The notes: a model not told the origin generated them from the letters alone. DNA of 64,000 nucleotides from Marinibaculum sp040216765 (GCA_040216765.1 JAVJON010000008.1:62001-126000); one strand, 5' to 3'; positions 18,025 to 25,377 are shown, counted from the first letter of the stretch. Made by a program: numbers and translations.

Positions 18025-18842
18025 TGCTGCTGGGCAGGGCGCTGTTGCTGAGCGTCGCCGCTGCGGAGGTCACGCTGGTCGATGCGGCCTATTCCGGGCG
18101 CAGCTTCTCGGTGGCCAGCGAGGACAATACAGTCATCGGCCTGGCGTTCAATGGTGATGGATCGAAGATGTACATCGTCGGGTACCAGAACGACACGGTG
18201 TACGAATACGAGCTGAGCACCGGGTTCAAGGTCGACACGGCATCCTATTCGACACGGAGCTTTTCTCTGGCGAGCCAAGCCGCTTCCGCGTCGAAAATTG
18301 CGTTCAGCCCGGACGGAACGAAGATGTTCACTTCGGACGACACCACGAACACTGTCCATTCTTACACGCTGGGCACCGGGTTCGACGTGTCGACGGCGTC
18401 CTATGACAGCGTCAGCGTCTCGGTCGGCACCGAGGAGGGGAACCCGATCGGCCTGGCGTTCAGCCCGGACGGCACCCGCATGTATATCAGCGGCCCAGCG
18501 AACGACACTGTGTTCGAGTACGAGTTGAGCACGCCGTTCGATCTCTCGACGGCATCCTACTCGACCCGGAGTTTTTCGGTCGCCTCACAGACCACGGCGC
18601 CGCATGGCCTCGCCTTCAGCGCATCCGGCAAGAAAATGTTCGTGCTCGGGAACGACAACGACACGGTGTTTCAGTACAGCCTGAGCACCGGGTTCAAGGT
18701 CGACACGGCATCCTATGACAGCGTCAGCTTCAGCGTCACGAGCCAGGAAGGCACTCCGCAGGCGGTGGCCTTCAACGGCGCTGGCTCGAGAATGTTCGTT
18801 GCCGGCAGCACCGCCAACACGGTGTTCGAATATGAGCTGTGA
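18024..18842 (+). CDS. Beta-propeller repeat phage protein
   Basis: A 272-residue protein (ATG 18024; GTG 18021 also possible) made of five tandem repeats of about 51 residues. Each repeat has the frame (S/D)TASYS.RSFSVAS....IGLAFSPDGTKMYI......DTVFEYELSTGF, a YVTN/WD-like blade pattern. Repeats end at residues near 68, 120, 172, 224 and 272. Codon-level repetition is visible: the same 30-odd bases encode the repeat junctions near 18215 and 18684. Blades of this kind bind ligands or cell-surface partners, so this is a candidate adhesion or host-interaction domain. A leader-like hydrophobic stretch (residues 1-14) precedes the first repeat. Confidence 0.7.
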   Translation: MLLGRALLLSVAAAEVTLVDAAYSGRSFSVASEDNTVIGLAFNGDGSKMYIVGYQNDTVYEYELSTGFKVDTASYSTRSFSLASQAASASKIAFSPDGTKMFTSDDTTNTVHSYTLGTGFDVSTASYDSVSVSVGTEEGNPIGLAFSPDGTRMYISGPANDTVFEYELSTPFDLSTASYSTRSFSVASQTTAPHGLAFSASGKKMFVLGNDNDTVFQYSLSTGFKVDTASYDSVSFSVTSQEGTPQAVAFNGAGSRMFVAGSTANTVFEYEL

Positions 18843-18854
18843 CGGGGTGGTGTG

Positions 18855-19178
18855 ATGGACCCGGCGACGGCGACTGCACTCGGAACACCCGTACTGATGC
18901 AGGTGTTGGACTATGGCGGCCTGGGAATCGGCTTCCTGTCCGTCGCGACCTGGGGGTATTTCGAGCGCCGCCGGGCCGACAAGCTGGCGGAGAAGAACGA
19001 TCTTCTGGAGGCGGAGATCCGGGCGATGCTGAAAGAGCAGACCCCATTGATGACCGGACTGATCCGCCAGGGTGACCGGATCGAGGAAGGCCACAAGGCG
19101 GTCACCGTGGCGCTGGGCAGCGTGCGCGAGGGCTTCGCCACGCTGCGCGCCGAGCTGAGCCGAGGGGCATCCCAGTGA
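18855..19178 (+). CDS. Small phage membrane protein, possible holin
   Basis: A 107-residue protein from ATG 18855 (GTG 18852 is the alternative). One hydrophobic segment (residues about 18-39, containing LMQVLDYGGLGIGFLSVATWGYF) is followed by a charged helical tail with coiled-coil character. It opens a lysis-like block (this gene, a 63-residue gene, terminator, muramidase, two spanins), so a holin or membrane-anchored antiholin role is possible, but a single span and long coiled tail would be unusual for a classic holin. Confidence 0.4.
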   Translation: MDPATATALGTPVLMQVLDYGGLGIGFLSVATWGYFERRRADKLAEKNDLLEAEIRAMLKEQTPLMTGLIRQGDRIEEGHKAVTVALGSVREGFATLRAELSRGASQ

Positions 19179-19369
19179 TGCGCATCATCGACAGGATCAA
19201 GGGCGCGCCGGCGGATCCGGCTTCGCCGCTCGACGAAGAGATCGAGCAGTACCACCAGCAGCGGCGCGAGCTGGTGCGCAGGTCCCTGAACGGGCAGCGG
19301 GTCTATGACGATCTGAGCCGGGCGGTAAGGGCCCTGGCCGACGAGGTGGCAAAGCCACAGAAGGCCTGA
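19178..19369 (+). CDS. Small phage protein of unknown function
   Basis: A 63-residue protein from ATG 19178, overlapping the previous stop (GTGATG context). It is charged and helical (DEEIEQYHQQRRELVRRSLNG) with no membrane segment. It is followed directly by a strong terminator, so it closes the long late transcript. Function unknown. Confidence 0.45.
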   Translation: MRIIDRIKGAPADPASPLDEEIEQYHQQRRELVRRSLNGQRVYDDLSRAVRALADEVAKPQKA

Positions 19370-19394
19370 CGGCCAACCTGGGCAGGACAGCGGC

Positions 19395-19424
19395 AAGGGC
19401 CGGCGAGCGATCGCCGGCCCTTTT
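19395..19424 (+). terminator. Rho-independent terminator
   Basis: A 12-bp stem (19395-19406 with 19411-19422) around a GCGA tetraloop, followed by a run of six T. It separates the tail module from the muramidase gene, which therefore probably relies on readthrough or its own promoter. Confidence 0.9.
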
Positions 19425-19439
19425 TTATGGAGGGATGCG

Positions 19440-19913
19440 ATGACGTTGCCACGGGGGATCCGGAACCGGAATCCGGGGAACATCGAGCTCGGCGCCGACT
19501 GGCTGGGGCTGAGCCGGGACCAGCAGGACGGGCGCTTCGCGCAGTTCACCGGGGTCGAGTTCGGGATTCGCGCGATGGCGCGGATCCTGCGGAACTATCA
19601 GCGCCACCACCAGCTGCGCAGCGTGCGGGAGATGATCGGCCGCTGGGCGCCGGCGGGCGAGAACGACAGCGCCACCTATGCCGAGCAGGTGGCCCGGTGG
19701 ATGGGTCTCCGGCCGAACCACCATGTCGACCTGCAGGACGACCAGGTCCTCGCCGGCATGATTGAGGGGATGATCCGCCACGAGAACGGTGCGCCCGGCG
19801 CGGCGGATCTGCACAAGCTCTATCCCGGCGGCCTGCCCGATGGCCTGGCGCCGGGCGCCTGGTACCCGCGCGCGACCATCCTGAGCGGGATCGCCATGGA
19901 AAGCGGCCGGTGA
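19440..19913 (+). CDS. P5-like phage muramidase / peptidoglycan hydrolase
   Basis: A 157-residue protein. The N-terminal RGIRNRNPGNIELG followed by WLGL, RFAQFTGVEFGIRAMARILRNYQ and a RWAPAGENDSATYAEQVARWMG segment is the signature of the P5-like family (structural protein P5, lytic transglycosylase-like) common in phages as endolysin or virion-associated hydrolase. There is no signal peptide, so release needs the holin function. It is followed by an overlapping spanin pair (stop overlaps GTG start), which makes an endolysin role most likely. A ribosome site GGAGG lies at 19429-19433. Confidence 0.8.
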   Translation: MTLPRGIRNRNPGNIELGADWLGLSRDQQDGRFAQFTGVEFGIRAMARILRNYQRHHQLRSVREMIGRWAPAGENDSATYAEQVARWMGLRPNHHVDLQDDQVLAGMIEGMIRHENGAPGAADLHKLYPGGLPDGLAPGAWYPRATILSGIAMESGR

Positions 19914-20317
19914 TCGCCGGGGTCCTGGCCGGCCGCCTGCTGGGCTGGGTCGGTGGCGCCGGCCTGCCCTGGGCCCTAGGCGGCGTGGCGATCGCCGCGG
20001 CCGCCGGCTGGATCTGGCTGCAGGCCAGCACGATCGATGGACTGAGGGACGAGCTGGTGGCGACGGAGGCGAGCCTGCAGACAGCCCGCCAGGCCAATGC
20101 CGACCTCGCCGTCGAGATCATGCGCCAGGCCACCGAACGCGCCCGCACCGAGGCCGCCCTGGCGGCGGAGCGCGATGCCGCCCTGGCCCGGGCGGCCAGC
20201 CGCGGCCGGGCCCTTCAGGAGATCGACGATGCACCCGAGACGGCCGACCGCCCTTTCGATCCTGGCGTCGGCGCTGCTCTGCGCCGCCTGCACACCGGCG
20301 CCGGCGCCGATCGTTGA
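19910..20317 (+). CDS. i-spanin (Rz-like)
   Basis: A 135-residue inner-membrane spanin. The start is GTG 19910, which overlaps the muramidase stop. Residues 1-34 form an N-terminal membrane anchor (LPWALGGVAIAAAAGWIWL), followed by a long periplasmic coiled coil (residues about 40-105, heptads rich in Ala/Glu/Arg). With the o-spanin it would fuse inner and outer membranes in the last step of lysis. Assignment rests on topology and on the out-of-frame o-spanin gene overlapping its 3' end. Confidence 0.75.
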   Translation: MIAGVLAGRLLGWVGGAGLPWALGGVAIAAAAGWIWLQASTIDGLRDELVATEASLQTARQANADLAVEIMRQATERARTEAALAAERDAALARAASRGRALQEIDDAPETADRPFDPGVGAALRRLHTGAGADR

Positions 20318-20528
20318 GACCCGCCTGGTCGAGCGGCACGTTCCGCCGGCCCTGCTGACCTGCACGGCAACCCTGCCGCTGCCGGACCTGTCGACCGACC
20401 GCGCCGTCGGCGCGGCCTATGTGGCGGTCTGGGATGCCTGGCAGGACTGCGGCAGCAAGCTGCACCAGGTGCGCGCGCTGCTCCAGGGCGAGGGGGCGCT
20501 CGGTAGTGGGGCGCCGCCGTCGCCGTAG
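20229..20528 (+). CDS. o-spanin lipoprotein (Rz1-like), overlapping i-spanin
   Basis: A 99-residue outer-membrane lipoprotein read in a different frame from the i-spanin, starting at ATG 20229 inside it. The signal peptide (HPRRPTALSILASALLCAAC) ends with a lipobox-like LLCAAC, and the mature part begins with a proline-rich TPAPAPIVETRLVERHVPP, as in Rz1 proteins. A cysteine at the -3 position of the lipobox is unusual but tolerated. The remaining C-terminus is longer than lambda Rz1. Confidence 0.75.
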   Translation: MHPRRPTALSILASALLCAACTPAPAPIVETRLVERHVPPALLTCTATLPLPDLSTDRAVGAAYVAVWDAWQDCGSKLHQVRALLQGEGALGSGAPPSP

Positions 20529-20535
20529 CGGTCAG

Positions 20536-21027
20536 CTACCGGCTTTCCAGAAGCGCCTGGACAATCGGATGCATGTCGGCGATCTGTCGCAGCTGCTCCA
20601 TGCCGCGCTGAAGGGCGACCCAATCGCCGTGCAATTCTGCCACGCCAATGTCGTCGTAGGGGTGCGGAGGTGTGAGCGGGCGACGATTCAGCCAGGGCCT
20701 GAAGCGGTCGTACATGATGGCCTCGACGTCGGCCGGCTTCCACTGTGCTGCAGGGTGCGGCGCGTGGACGAGCACAGAGACCAATCCGAGTTCTTGCGCC
20801 CGTGCGACAACCTCATGATCCGGGTCGAGGCGGTTCCGGAGATCCTGGGACACGCCGACATAGGGAAAGCGCCCACGGTCGTCGACCAACAGATAGCAGC
20901 CGGCTGCGGCGGGCAGCGTGTCGAGGCTGACATGCTTGATGAACTCGAAGTTGAAGACGCCCCAGCGGTCGTGAAGCCATCCTTTCGGGGCGGCCGGGTC
21001 ATTGACCCAGCGGAGGTCGCTGATCAT
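20536..21027 (-). CDS. GIY-YIG nuclease domain protein
   Basis: A 163-residue protein, the only - strand gene of the prophage. The GIY-YIG signature is visible as GCYLL (residues 43-47) and YVG (56-58), with the catalytic-type Arg in DLRNRL (62-67), Glu102 in ADVEAIMYDRF and Asn114 in WLNRR. The start ATG has a good ribosome site (AGGAGCGA). The orientation, opposite to the late genes, suggests a cargo (moron) gene expressed from the prophage. Possible roles are homing-like DNA cleavage or superinfection defence; no specific partner is visible. Confidence 0.75.
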   Translation of the reverse strand: MISDLRWVNDPAAPKGWLHDRWGVFNFEFIKHVSLDTLPAAAGCYLLVDDRGRFPYVGVSQDLRNRLDPDHEVVARAQELGLVSVLVHAPHPAAQWKPADVEAIMYDRFRPWLNRRPLTPPHPYDDIGVAELHGDWVALQRGMEQLRQIADMHPIVQALLESR

Positions 21028-21059
21028 TATTCGCTCCTGTGCTGATCATCGGCATATCG

Positions 21060-21104
21060 CTTCGGGGAGCGTCCTGTCCGCCAAGACCTTGGCGCTCCCC
21101 GAAG
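21060..21104. terminator. Large inverted repeat upstream of GIY-YIG gene
   Basis: A perfect 12-bp arm pair (21060-21071 with 21093-21104) encloses a second smaller hairpin (CGCCAA/TTGGCG). No T-run follows on either strand. It could be a transcript end signal or protein site; the position just upstream of the - strand gene start also fits an operator. Confidence 0.4.
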
Positions 21105-21258
21105 ATCATCATAGCAATGGTTCAGGCACTAGATCGTCCTCGTCCAGTGCAGCTTTCTAAGCTATTGATATACATCGGAAACGCCGGGATCGGTTTCCGG
21201 AACGTTCCTGCGACTTGACGTTGGGAATCCGGCCTGCGGCAACGGAGGCTGAAGCGGT

Positions 21259-21510
21259 ATGAAAGATTCGCTGGAGTTCGGGATCTATGGCGCCCGCGAG
21301 ACTGGACGGGTCACGGTCCAGGACGCGCGTGGCGGGGATCTGATGAATCTTGAGAGGGTCAAGATCGCTGTAGGACTTGGAGACCAGGAACTGGCCTTCG
21401 AGGTTGACCCACATGTGGCCGTCGCTATCGGCCGGGCGATCCTGCTGGTGGCTGAGCGGCAGGATCGACTTCACCGCCTGAATTGGGAGACGCCCGCGCG
21501 CGAGGACTGA
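21259..21510 (+). CDS. Hypothetical small prophage protein
   Basis: An 83-residue protein. A GGAGG ribosome site lies 10 bases ahead of ATG 21259. The sequence has an even mix of strands and a C-terminal helix (VAVAIGRAILLVAERQDRLHRLNW). A - strand frame of 123 residues overlaps it but reads less like protein. No family recognised. Confidence 0.45.
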   Translation: MKDSLEFGIYGARETGRVTVQDARGGDLMNLERVKIAVGLGDQELAFEVDPHVAVAIGRAILLVAERQDRLHRLNWETPARED

Positions 21511-21749
21511 CACGCAACTAACACGCATGGATACCTGATCTGGCGAGTTGCTGCGGGTCCGAATGATAGCTTGTGGCCCGCTAAGTCATTGATCGATCAT
21601 GACAACCGCCGCAATGGCATTGAAGCGGTCTCATATTCATGGGGTTCTTTGTCGGGGATGGGTCTTCAGCCAGATACACCACTGGCGCTGCGTTGGATTT
21701 CGGCTGTTAGGGGCGTCCTCTTTTAATCCACTGCCTTCTGGATGGGTCT

Positions 21750-22031
21750 ATGGCTTGGCTGGTCGCGTATCATATTGAACTCGGGCTGATCATCGCCTTC
21801 GTCACTGCCGCGGCTGCAGTCGCGGGAGTATGGAATTCTCGACACCGCAGGGCGAAGTCGGGTGGAGGGAAAGGCGGTTCTGCCGAGGTTCGAAATAGCG
21901 ATGGCGAGGCGATCGGTGGCAAGGGAGGGAAGGGCGGCGGCAAGTTTGGTCAGGGCGGCGATGGTGGAGACGCGAAAGTAGATGGGGGCCGAGGTCGCGC
22001 CAAAGGTGGTGATGGCGGTAGTTCGAACTGA
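21750..22031 (+). CDS. Membrane-anchored glycine-rich small protein
   Basis: A 93-residue protein. Residues about 10-30 are a single membrane segment (LGLIIAFVTAAAAVAGVW), and the rest is dominated by GGxGGx repeats with Lys, Asp and Arg (for example IGGKGGKGGGKFGQGGDGGD). The next gene 3' encodes a matching repeat region, so they may interact or form a joint structure. Located in the cargo part of the prophage. Function unknown. Confidence 0.5.
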   Translation: MAWLVAYHIELGLIIAFVTAAAAVAGVWNSRHRRAKSGGGKGGSAEVRNSDGEAIGGKGGKGGGKFGQGGDGGDAKVDGGRGRAKGGDGGSSN

Positions 22032-22058
22032 GGTGGGCCGGCGAAGGAGATAGCTGCG

Positions 22059-22568
22059 ATGACTGGGGATGATCTGCCGCGTGGCGGCAAGGGAGGCAAC
22101 GCCACCGCAACGGGCCCCAAGGGTATCGCGATTGGCGGCCAAGGTGGACGTGGGGGCGCAGCAGGCTATGGCGCTGGCGGTGGTAGTGGCGGGCATGCGT
22201 CTGGCGGTGACTTTGCGCGAGGTGGGGATGGTGGAGATGCTGGCCGGGATGCGCGACCTGCGCTTGGCGCGCGATCGCCGTTATCTTATAGAGATTTTGA
22301 TCTTCCGGCGTCTCCGGAGTTAAATGACAAATACGGTCTTTTTATACCTGGTCGAGGCGGAGACTCTTATGAGGCTTATGTGTTTCACGAAGAAAGGAGG
22401 TACCATCTAAATATTTTGCTTCATCTCCTAAGAGAGCAAGACAATTCATTTATTGATTATATTGACAATTTGAATCCACGAAATCCTCAAGATTGGTGGG
22501 ACAAGGCGGTGAAAGAAAATCCAGATTTAGCTGAACGCTTGATGGCGCACATGCGGGATTGCGAGTGA
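22059..22568 (+). CDS. Glycine-rich protein with a distinct C-terminal domain
   Basis: A 169-residue protein with an AAGGAG ribosome site. Residues 1-68 are GGxGGxA-type repeats like those of the preceding protein; residues about 80-169 are a normal, Asn/Asp/Leu-rich helical domain (YEAYVFHEERRYHLNILLHLLREQ). Base composition changes inside the gene: the repeat part is G-rich, the C-terminal part (about 22290-22560) is markedly A+T-rich compared with the rest of the window, a sign of separate origin. Family unknown. Confidence 0.55.
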   Translation: MTGDDLPRGGKGGNATATGPKGIAIGGQGGRGGAAGYGAGGGSGGHASGGDFARGGDGGDAGRDARPALGARSPLSYRDFDLPASPELNDKYGLFIPGRGGDSYEAYVFHEERRYHLNILLHLLREQDNSFIDYIDNLNPRNPQDWWDKAVKENPDLAERLMAHMRDCE

Positions 22569-22614
22569 GCTAAATTTCCATTTTTTTTCTTTGAATATGT
22601 TGATTGGAGGTTCT

Positions 22615-22998
22615 ATGGCAAAGGGTCCGGATTGGAAATTGCATGACGACATGCGGACAATTACTATAACATTTCCTACAGAGCCGCCCACTACAATGCG
22701 TATGGACGCCGATGGTTTGGACGAATTGATCGCAGGCCTAAGGACAATTCGGATGCATGCTCAGCCGCCGGTGCAGCAAAATTTCAGCCTGGGACAAAAG
22801 TTTGCGGCTATACCTGACCCCCAATGGTTGACCGAACCCGAAATCATGCGCGGAGATTCAATTCTTCATATCAAGGATCCAGGGTTTGGTTGGCTCCATT
22901 ACATTTTGCCGCCGGAGAGTGCCCAGAAGCTGTCAGACTTTTTGCGGCAACAGGCCGATGCGGCTGGCTCAACGAAATCTCCAGATAAGACAAACTGA
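22615..22998 (+). CDS. Hypothetical protein linked to glycine-rich genes
   Basis: A 127-residue protein; ATG 22615 is chosen for its TTGGAGG ribosome site, over an upstream ATG at 22591. It contains DDMRTITITFPTEPPTTMRMDADGLDELIAGLRTIR and LHYILPPESAQKLSDFLRQQ, which read like a small mixed alpha/beta domain. Lower G+C than typical here. It probably belongs to the same cargo cassette as the two glycine-rich genes. Function unknown. Confidence 0.5.
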   Translation: MAKGPDWKLHDDMRTITITFPTEPPTTMRMDADGLDELIAGLRTIRMHAQPPVQQNFSLGQKFAAIPDPQWLTEPEIMRGDSILHIKDPGFGWLHYILPPESAQKLSDFLRQQADAAGSTKSPDKTN

Positions 22999-23234
22999 CC
23001 GAACGGTTCATCGCGCTACTGGTGCTGGTCGGTTTGCTATGGGGTATGCCAATCTGAAATCTCCTGAACAAGATGCCGAGCCCGATTGATATCGGGAACG
23101 CTTAGTGAATCTGCTGCGGGAGATCCGCGGGATATTCTGCCTGAAATGTCCCGCATCGTCCTGCTTTGTCCCCTTTTTCCCTTGCGTCTCCACATCCGGA
23201 AACGCTAGAAGTTCCGCGGCTTTGAGCCGCCTGA

Positions 23235-23308
23235 GCGGGCGTAGTTCAATGGTAGAACGCAAGCTTCCCAAGCTCGAGACGAGGGTTCGATTCCCTTCGC
23301 CCGCTCCA
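23235..23308 (+). tRNA. tRNA-Gly(CCC)
   Basis: The cloverleaf is visible: acceptor stem 23235-23241 with 23298-23304, a D-loop GTTCAATGGTAGAAC, anticodon loop TTCCCAA (anticodon CCC), T arm with GTTCGATTC, discriminator T and encoded CCA at 23306-23308. The anticodon stem has one A-C mismatch, unlike most alphaproteobacterial homologues I know. It lies between the prophage cargo genes and the chromosomal IclR gene. A hairpin (GCGGCT/AGCCGC) sits just upstream at 23217-23231. Confidence 0.92.
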
Positions 23309-23403
23309 TCCGGCCGCCGTCCGGCCCTGGCCGACAGGCAGACCCCGCGACCCGCTCTCCGGCGGCTCTTGCCGGGACGCCGCACCGCCCGTCTAATCGG
23401 GCG

Positions 23404-24240
23404 ATGAGCGAGACATCCCCCAGAAAGCCTGCGGCACGGGGCGGCGGCGTCCAGGTGCTGCGCCGTGCGGCGCGCCTGCTGAAGGCGCTGTCCGAGGCGC
23501 CGGCGGAGGGCGCGCGGCTGGCCGACCTGGCCGCCGCCGCGGAGCTGGACCCCGCCACCGCCCACCGCCTGCTGGCCACCCTTTGCGAGGAGGGGCTGGC
23601 GGAGCGCGACGGCGACAGCCGGCGCTATGCCATCGGGCTGGACTTCTTCGCCCTGGCCGCGGCCGCCTCCAACCGCTTCGATGTGGCCGAGATCGCCCAT
23701 GCCTCGCTGCAGCGCGCGGCCGCGGAACTGGGGGATTCGGTCTATTTCGCGGTGCGCAGCGGCGACGATTATGTCTGCCTGGACGTGGTCACCGGCAGCC
23801 ATCCGGTAAAGGCCCTGCCGCTGGACATCGGCTCCCGCCGGCCGCTGGGGGCGGGCGCCATCGGCATCGCCCTGCTGGCGCCGATGGCGGATGCGGAGTG
23901 GCAGGCGGTGACGGGCCGCAATGCCCCGCGCCTGGATCCGCAGGCCGGGCAGGACAGGGCGGCGCTGGCCGGCGCCATCGCGGCGAGCCGGCGCGACGGC
24001 TTCGCGCTGCAGGCCGACCGCCACCTGCCCACGATCCGCATGGCAGCCGTCGCCCTGCTGAACCGGCGCGGCCGGCCGCTCAGCTGTATCGCCGCCGCCG
24101 GGGTCGCGGAGCGGCTTGCCGAGGCGCGCCTGGCCGAGATCGGCGCCGTGCTGACGCGCGAGGCGCGCCGGATCGAGGAGGCGATGTGGCACCTGCCGGA
24201 CGGCGCGCGGCACCGTGCGCGCTGGGCCGCGGGGCAGTAG
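23404..24240 (+). CDS. IclR family transcriptional regulator
   Basis: A 278-residue regulator. An N-terminal winged helix-turn-helix (residues about 15-75; RLADLAAAAELDPATAHRLLATLCEEGLAERD) is followed by the IclR ligand-binding domain (residues about 95-260, with SVYFAVRSGDDYVCLD and the conserved GSRRPLGAGAIGIALLA). It is the first gene of chromosomal DNA right of the tRNA and precedes a catabolic operon on the same strand. IclR proteins usually control adjacent degradation genes, activating or repressing in response to an aromatic or small carboxylate ligand. Confidence 0.92.
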   Translation: MSETSPRKPAARGGGVQVLRRAARLLKALSEAPAEGARLADLAAAAELDPATAHRLLATLCEEGLAERDGDSRRYAIGLDFFALAAAASNRFDVAEIAHASLQRAAAELGDSVYFAVRSGDDYVCLDVVTGSHPVKALPLDIGSRRPLGAGAIGIALLAPMADAEWQAVTGRNAPRLDPQAGQDRAALAGAIAASRRDGFALQADRHLPTIRMAAVALLNRRGRPLSCIAAAGVAERLAEARLAEIGAVLTREARRIEEAMWHLPDGARHRARWAAGQ

Positions 24241-24241
24241 A

Positions 24242-24287
24242 TTCCGCATTGTGAAATATCGAGAATAAAAACATTCACGATGCGGAA
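24242..24287 (+). promoter_or_regulatory. Inverted-repeat operator, probable IclR site
   Basis: Arms of 14 bases at 24242-24255 and 24274-24287 are inverted copies with one mismatch (TTCCGCAT..GTGAA type), 18 bases apart in an A+T-rich loop. A second small palindrome, TGACAG-C-CTGTCA, lies at 24323-24335, close to the amidohydrolase start at 24359. TTCCG/CGGAA half-sites are typical of IclR family operators. Confidence 0.7.
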
Positions 24288-24358
24288 CTGAGCCTCGCCG
24301 GAACCGCAATTCGGCGGTAGCATGACAGCCTGTCACGTCGATTGCGGGAGCGAATGCG

Positions 24359-25351
24359 ATGGGTGCCATCGACATCGTCTGTAACCTCTACACCGAGCAG
24401 GAGATCCGCCTGGGCCAGACCGGCCTGGACGAGACCTTCCTGTCGCAGGTGCGCATGGCGCCGGAGATGCGGCGCGGGGTGTCGATCCCCGACTACCTGG
24501 CGAAAATGGACCGCGCCGGCATCGACCGCGCCCTGCTGATCGCGGTGCGCGCGGGCGACCTGAACGTGAAGGGCTCGTTCGAGATCCCCTATGCCCGCGT
24601 GCGCGAAGTCTGCGCCGCCCATCCCGACCGCTTCTCAGGCCTGGCCGGGGTCGACCCGACCAAGGGCATGGCGCAGCTGCGCGAGCTGGAAGTGGCAGTG
24701 AAGGAGCACGGCTTCGTCGGGGCGCATTTCTATCCGCACTGGTTCGGCCTGCCGCCGGACCATGCGAAGGTCTACCCGATCTACACCAAGTGCTGCGAAC
24801 TCGACATTCCGATCATGATGCAGGTGGGCCACAACCTGGTCTATTCGCGGGAGCGCCGCCTGCCCAGCGTGGGCCGGCCGATCTGCCTGGACCAGGTGGC
24901 GATCGACTTCCCGGAGCTGAAGCTGCTGGGCATCCATATCGGCGTGCCCTGGACCGACGAGATGATCTCGATGGCCTGGAAGCACGAGAACATCTTCATC
25001 GGCGGCGATGCCTATGCGCCGAAGCACTGGCCGCAGCAGCTGGTGCACTACGCCAACAGCTATGGCCGGGAGAAGGTGCTGTGGGGCACCGACTGGCCGG
25101 TGATCGACCCGGAGCGCTCGGTGAAGGAGGTCGCCGCCCTGGGGCTGCGCCCGGAGGCGCATCGCGCGCTGATGCGCGACAATGCGCTGCGGATCTTCCG
25201 CCTGCCGGAAAGTGCGCAGGCCTCCGCTTCCGCTTCCGCCGCCGCGCCGGCACGGCCGACCGCCCCGGACGGCGCCAGCAACCCGCGCGACCTGTTCGTC
25301 GACGGCAGCGGGAAGGTCTATAGCCGCGGCCGCGCCGAGGCCGCGGAATAG
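24359..25351 (+). CDS. Amidohydrolase-2 family protein
   Basis: A 330-residue TIM-barrel protein of the amidohydrolase-2 (ACMSD-like) group. Metal/active-site residues visible are His158 (MQVGHN), His193 (LGIHIG) and Asp245 (WGTDWPV). The usual N-terminal HxH is absent: the first strand reads IDIVCNLYT. This implies altered metal binding or a decarboxylase/hydrolase variant. The C-terminal 50 residues are a Ser/Ala/Pro linker and a short basic tail. First gene after the operator, so probably the committed degradative step of the operon. Confidence 0.82.
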   Translation: MGAIDIVCNLYTEQEIRLGQTGLDETFLSQVRMAPEMRRGVSIPDYLAKMDRAGIDRALLIAVRAGDLNVKGSFEIPYARVREVCAAHPDRFSGLAGVDPTKGMAQLRELEVAVKEHGFVGAHFYPHWFGLPPDHAKVYPIYTKCCELDIPIMMQVGHNLVYSRERRLPSVGRPICLDQVAIDFPELKLLGIHIGVPWTDEMISMAWKHENIFIGGDAYAPKHWPQQLVHYANSYGREKVLWGTDWPVIDPERSVKEVAALGLRPEAHRALMRDNALRIFRLPESAQASASASAAAPARPTAPDGASNPRDLFVDGSGKVYSRGRAEAAE

Positions 25352-25377
25352 GGCCGGCGGGGCAGGGGCGCAGGCAG

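Noticed and set aside
20419..21045. + strand frame opposite the GIY-YIG gene
   Set aside because: No ribosome site and no domain; antisense to a gene with catalytic motif.
21157..21528. 123-codon - strand frame
   Set aside because: Overlaps a + strand frame with a better ribosome site and more protein-like composition.
23105..23579. Frames across the tRNA (+ strand SSMVER-type, - strand KGIEPSSRAWEA-type)
   Set aside because: Both are well-known artefact translations of tRNA-Gly sequence.
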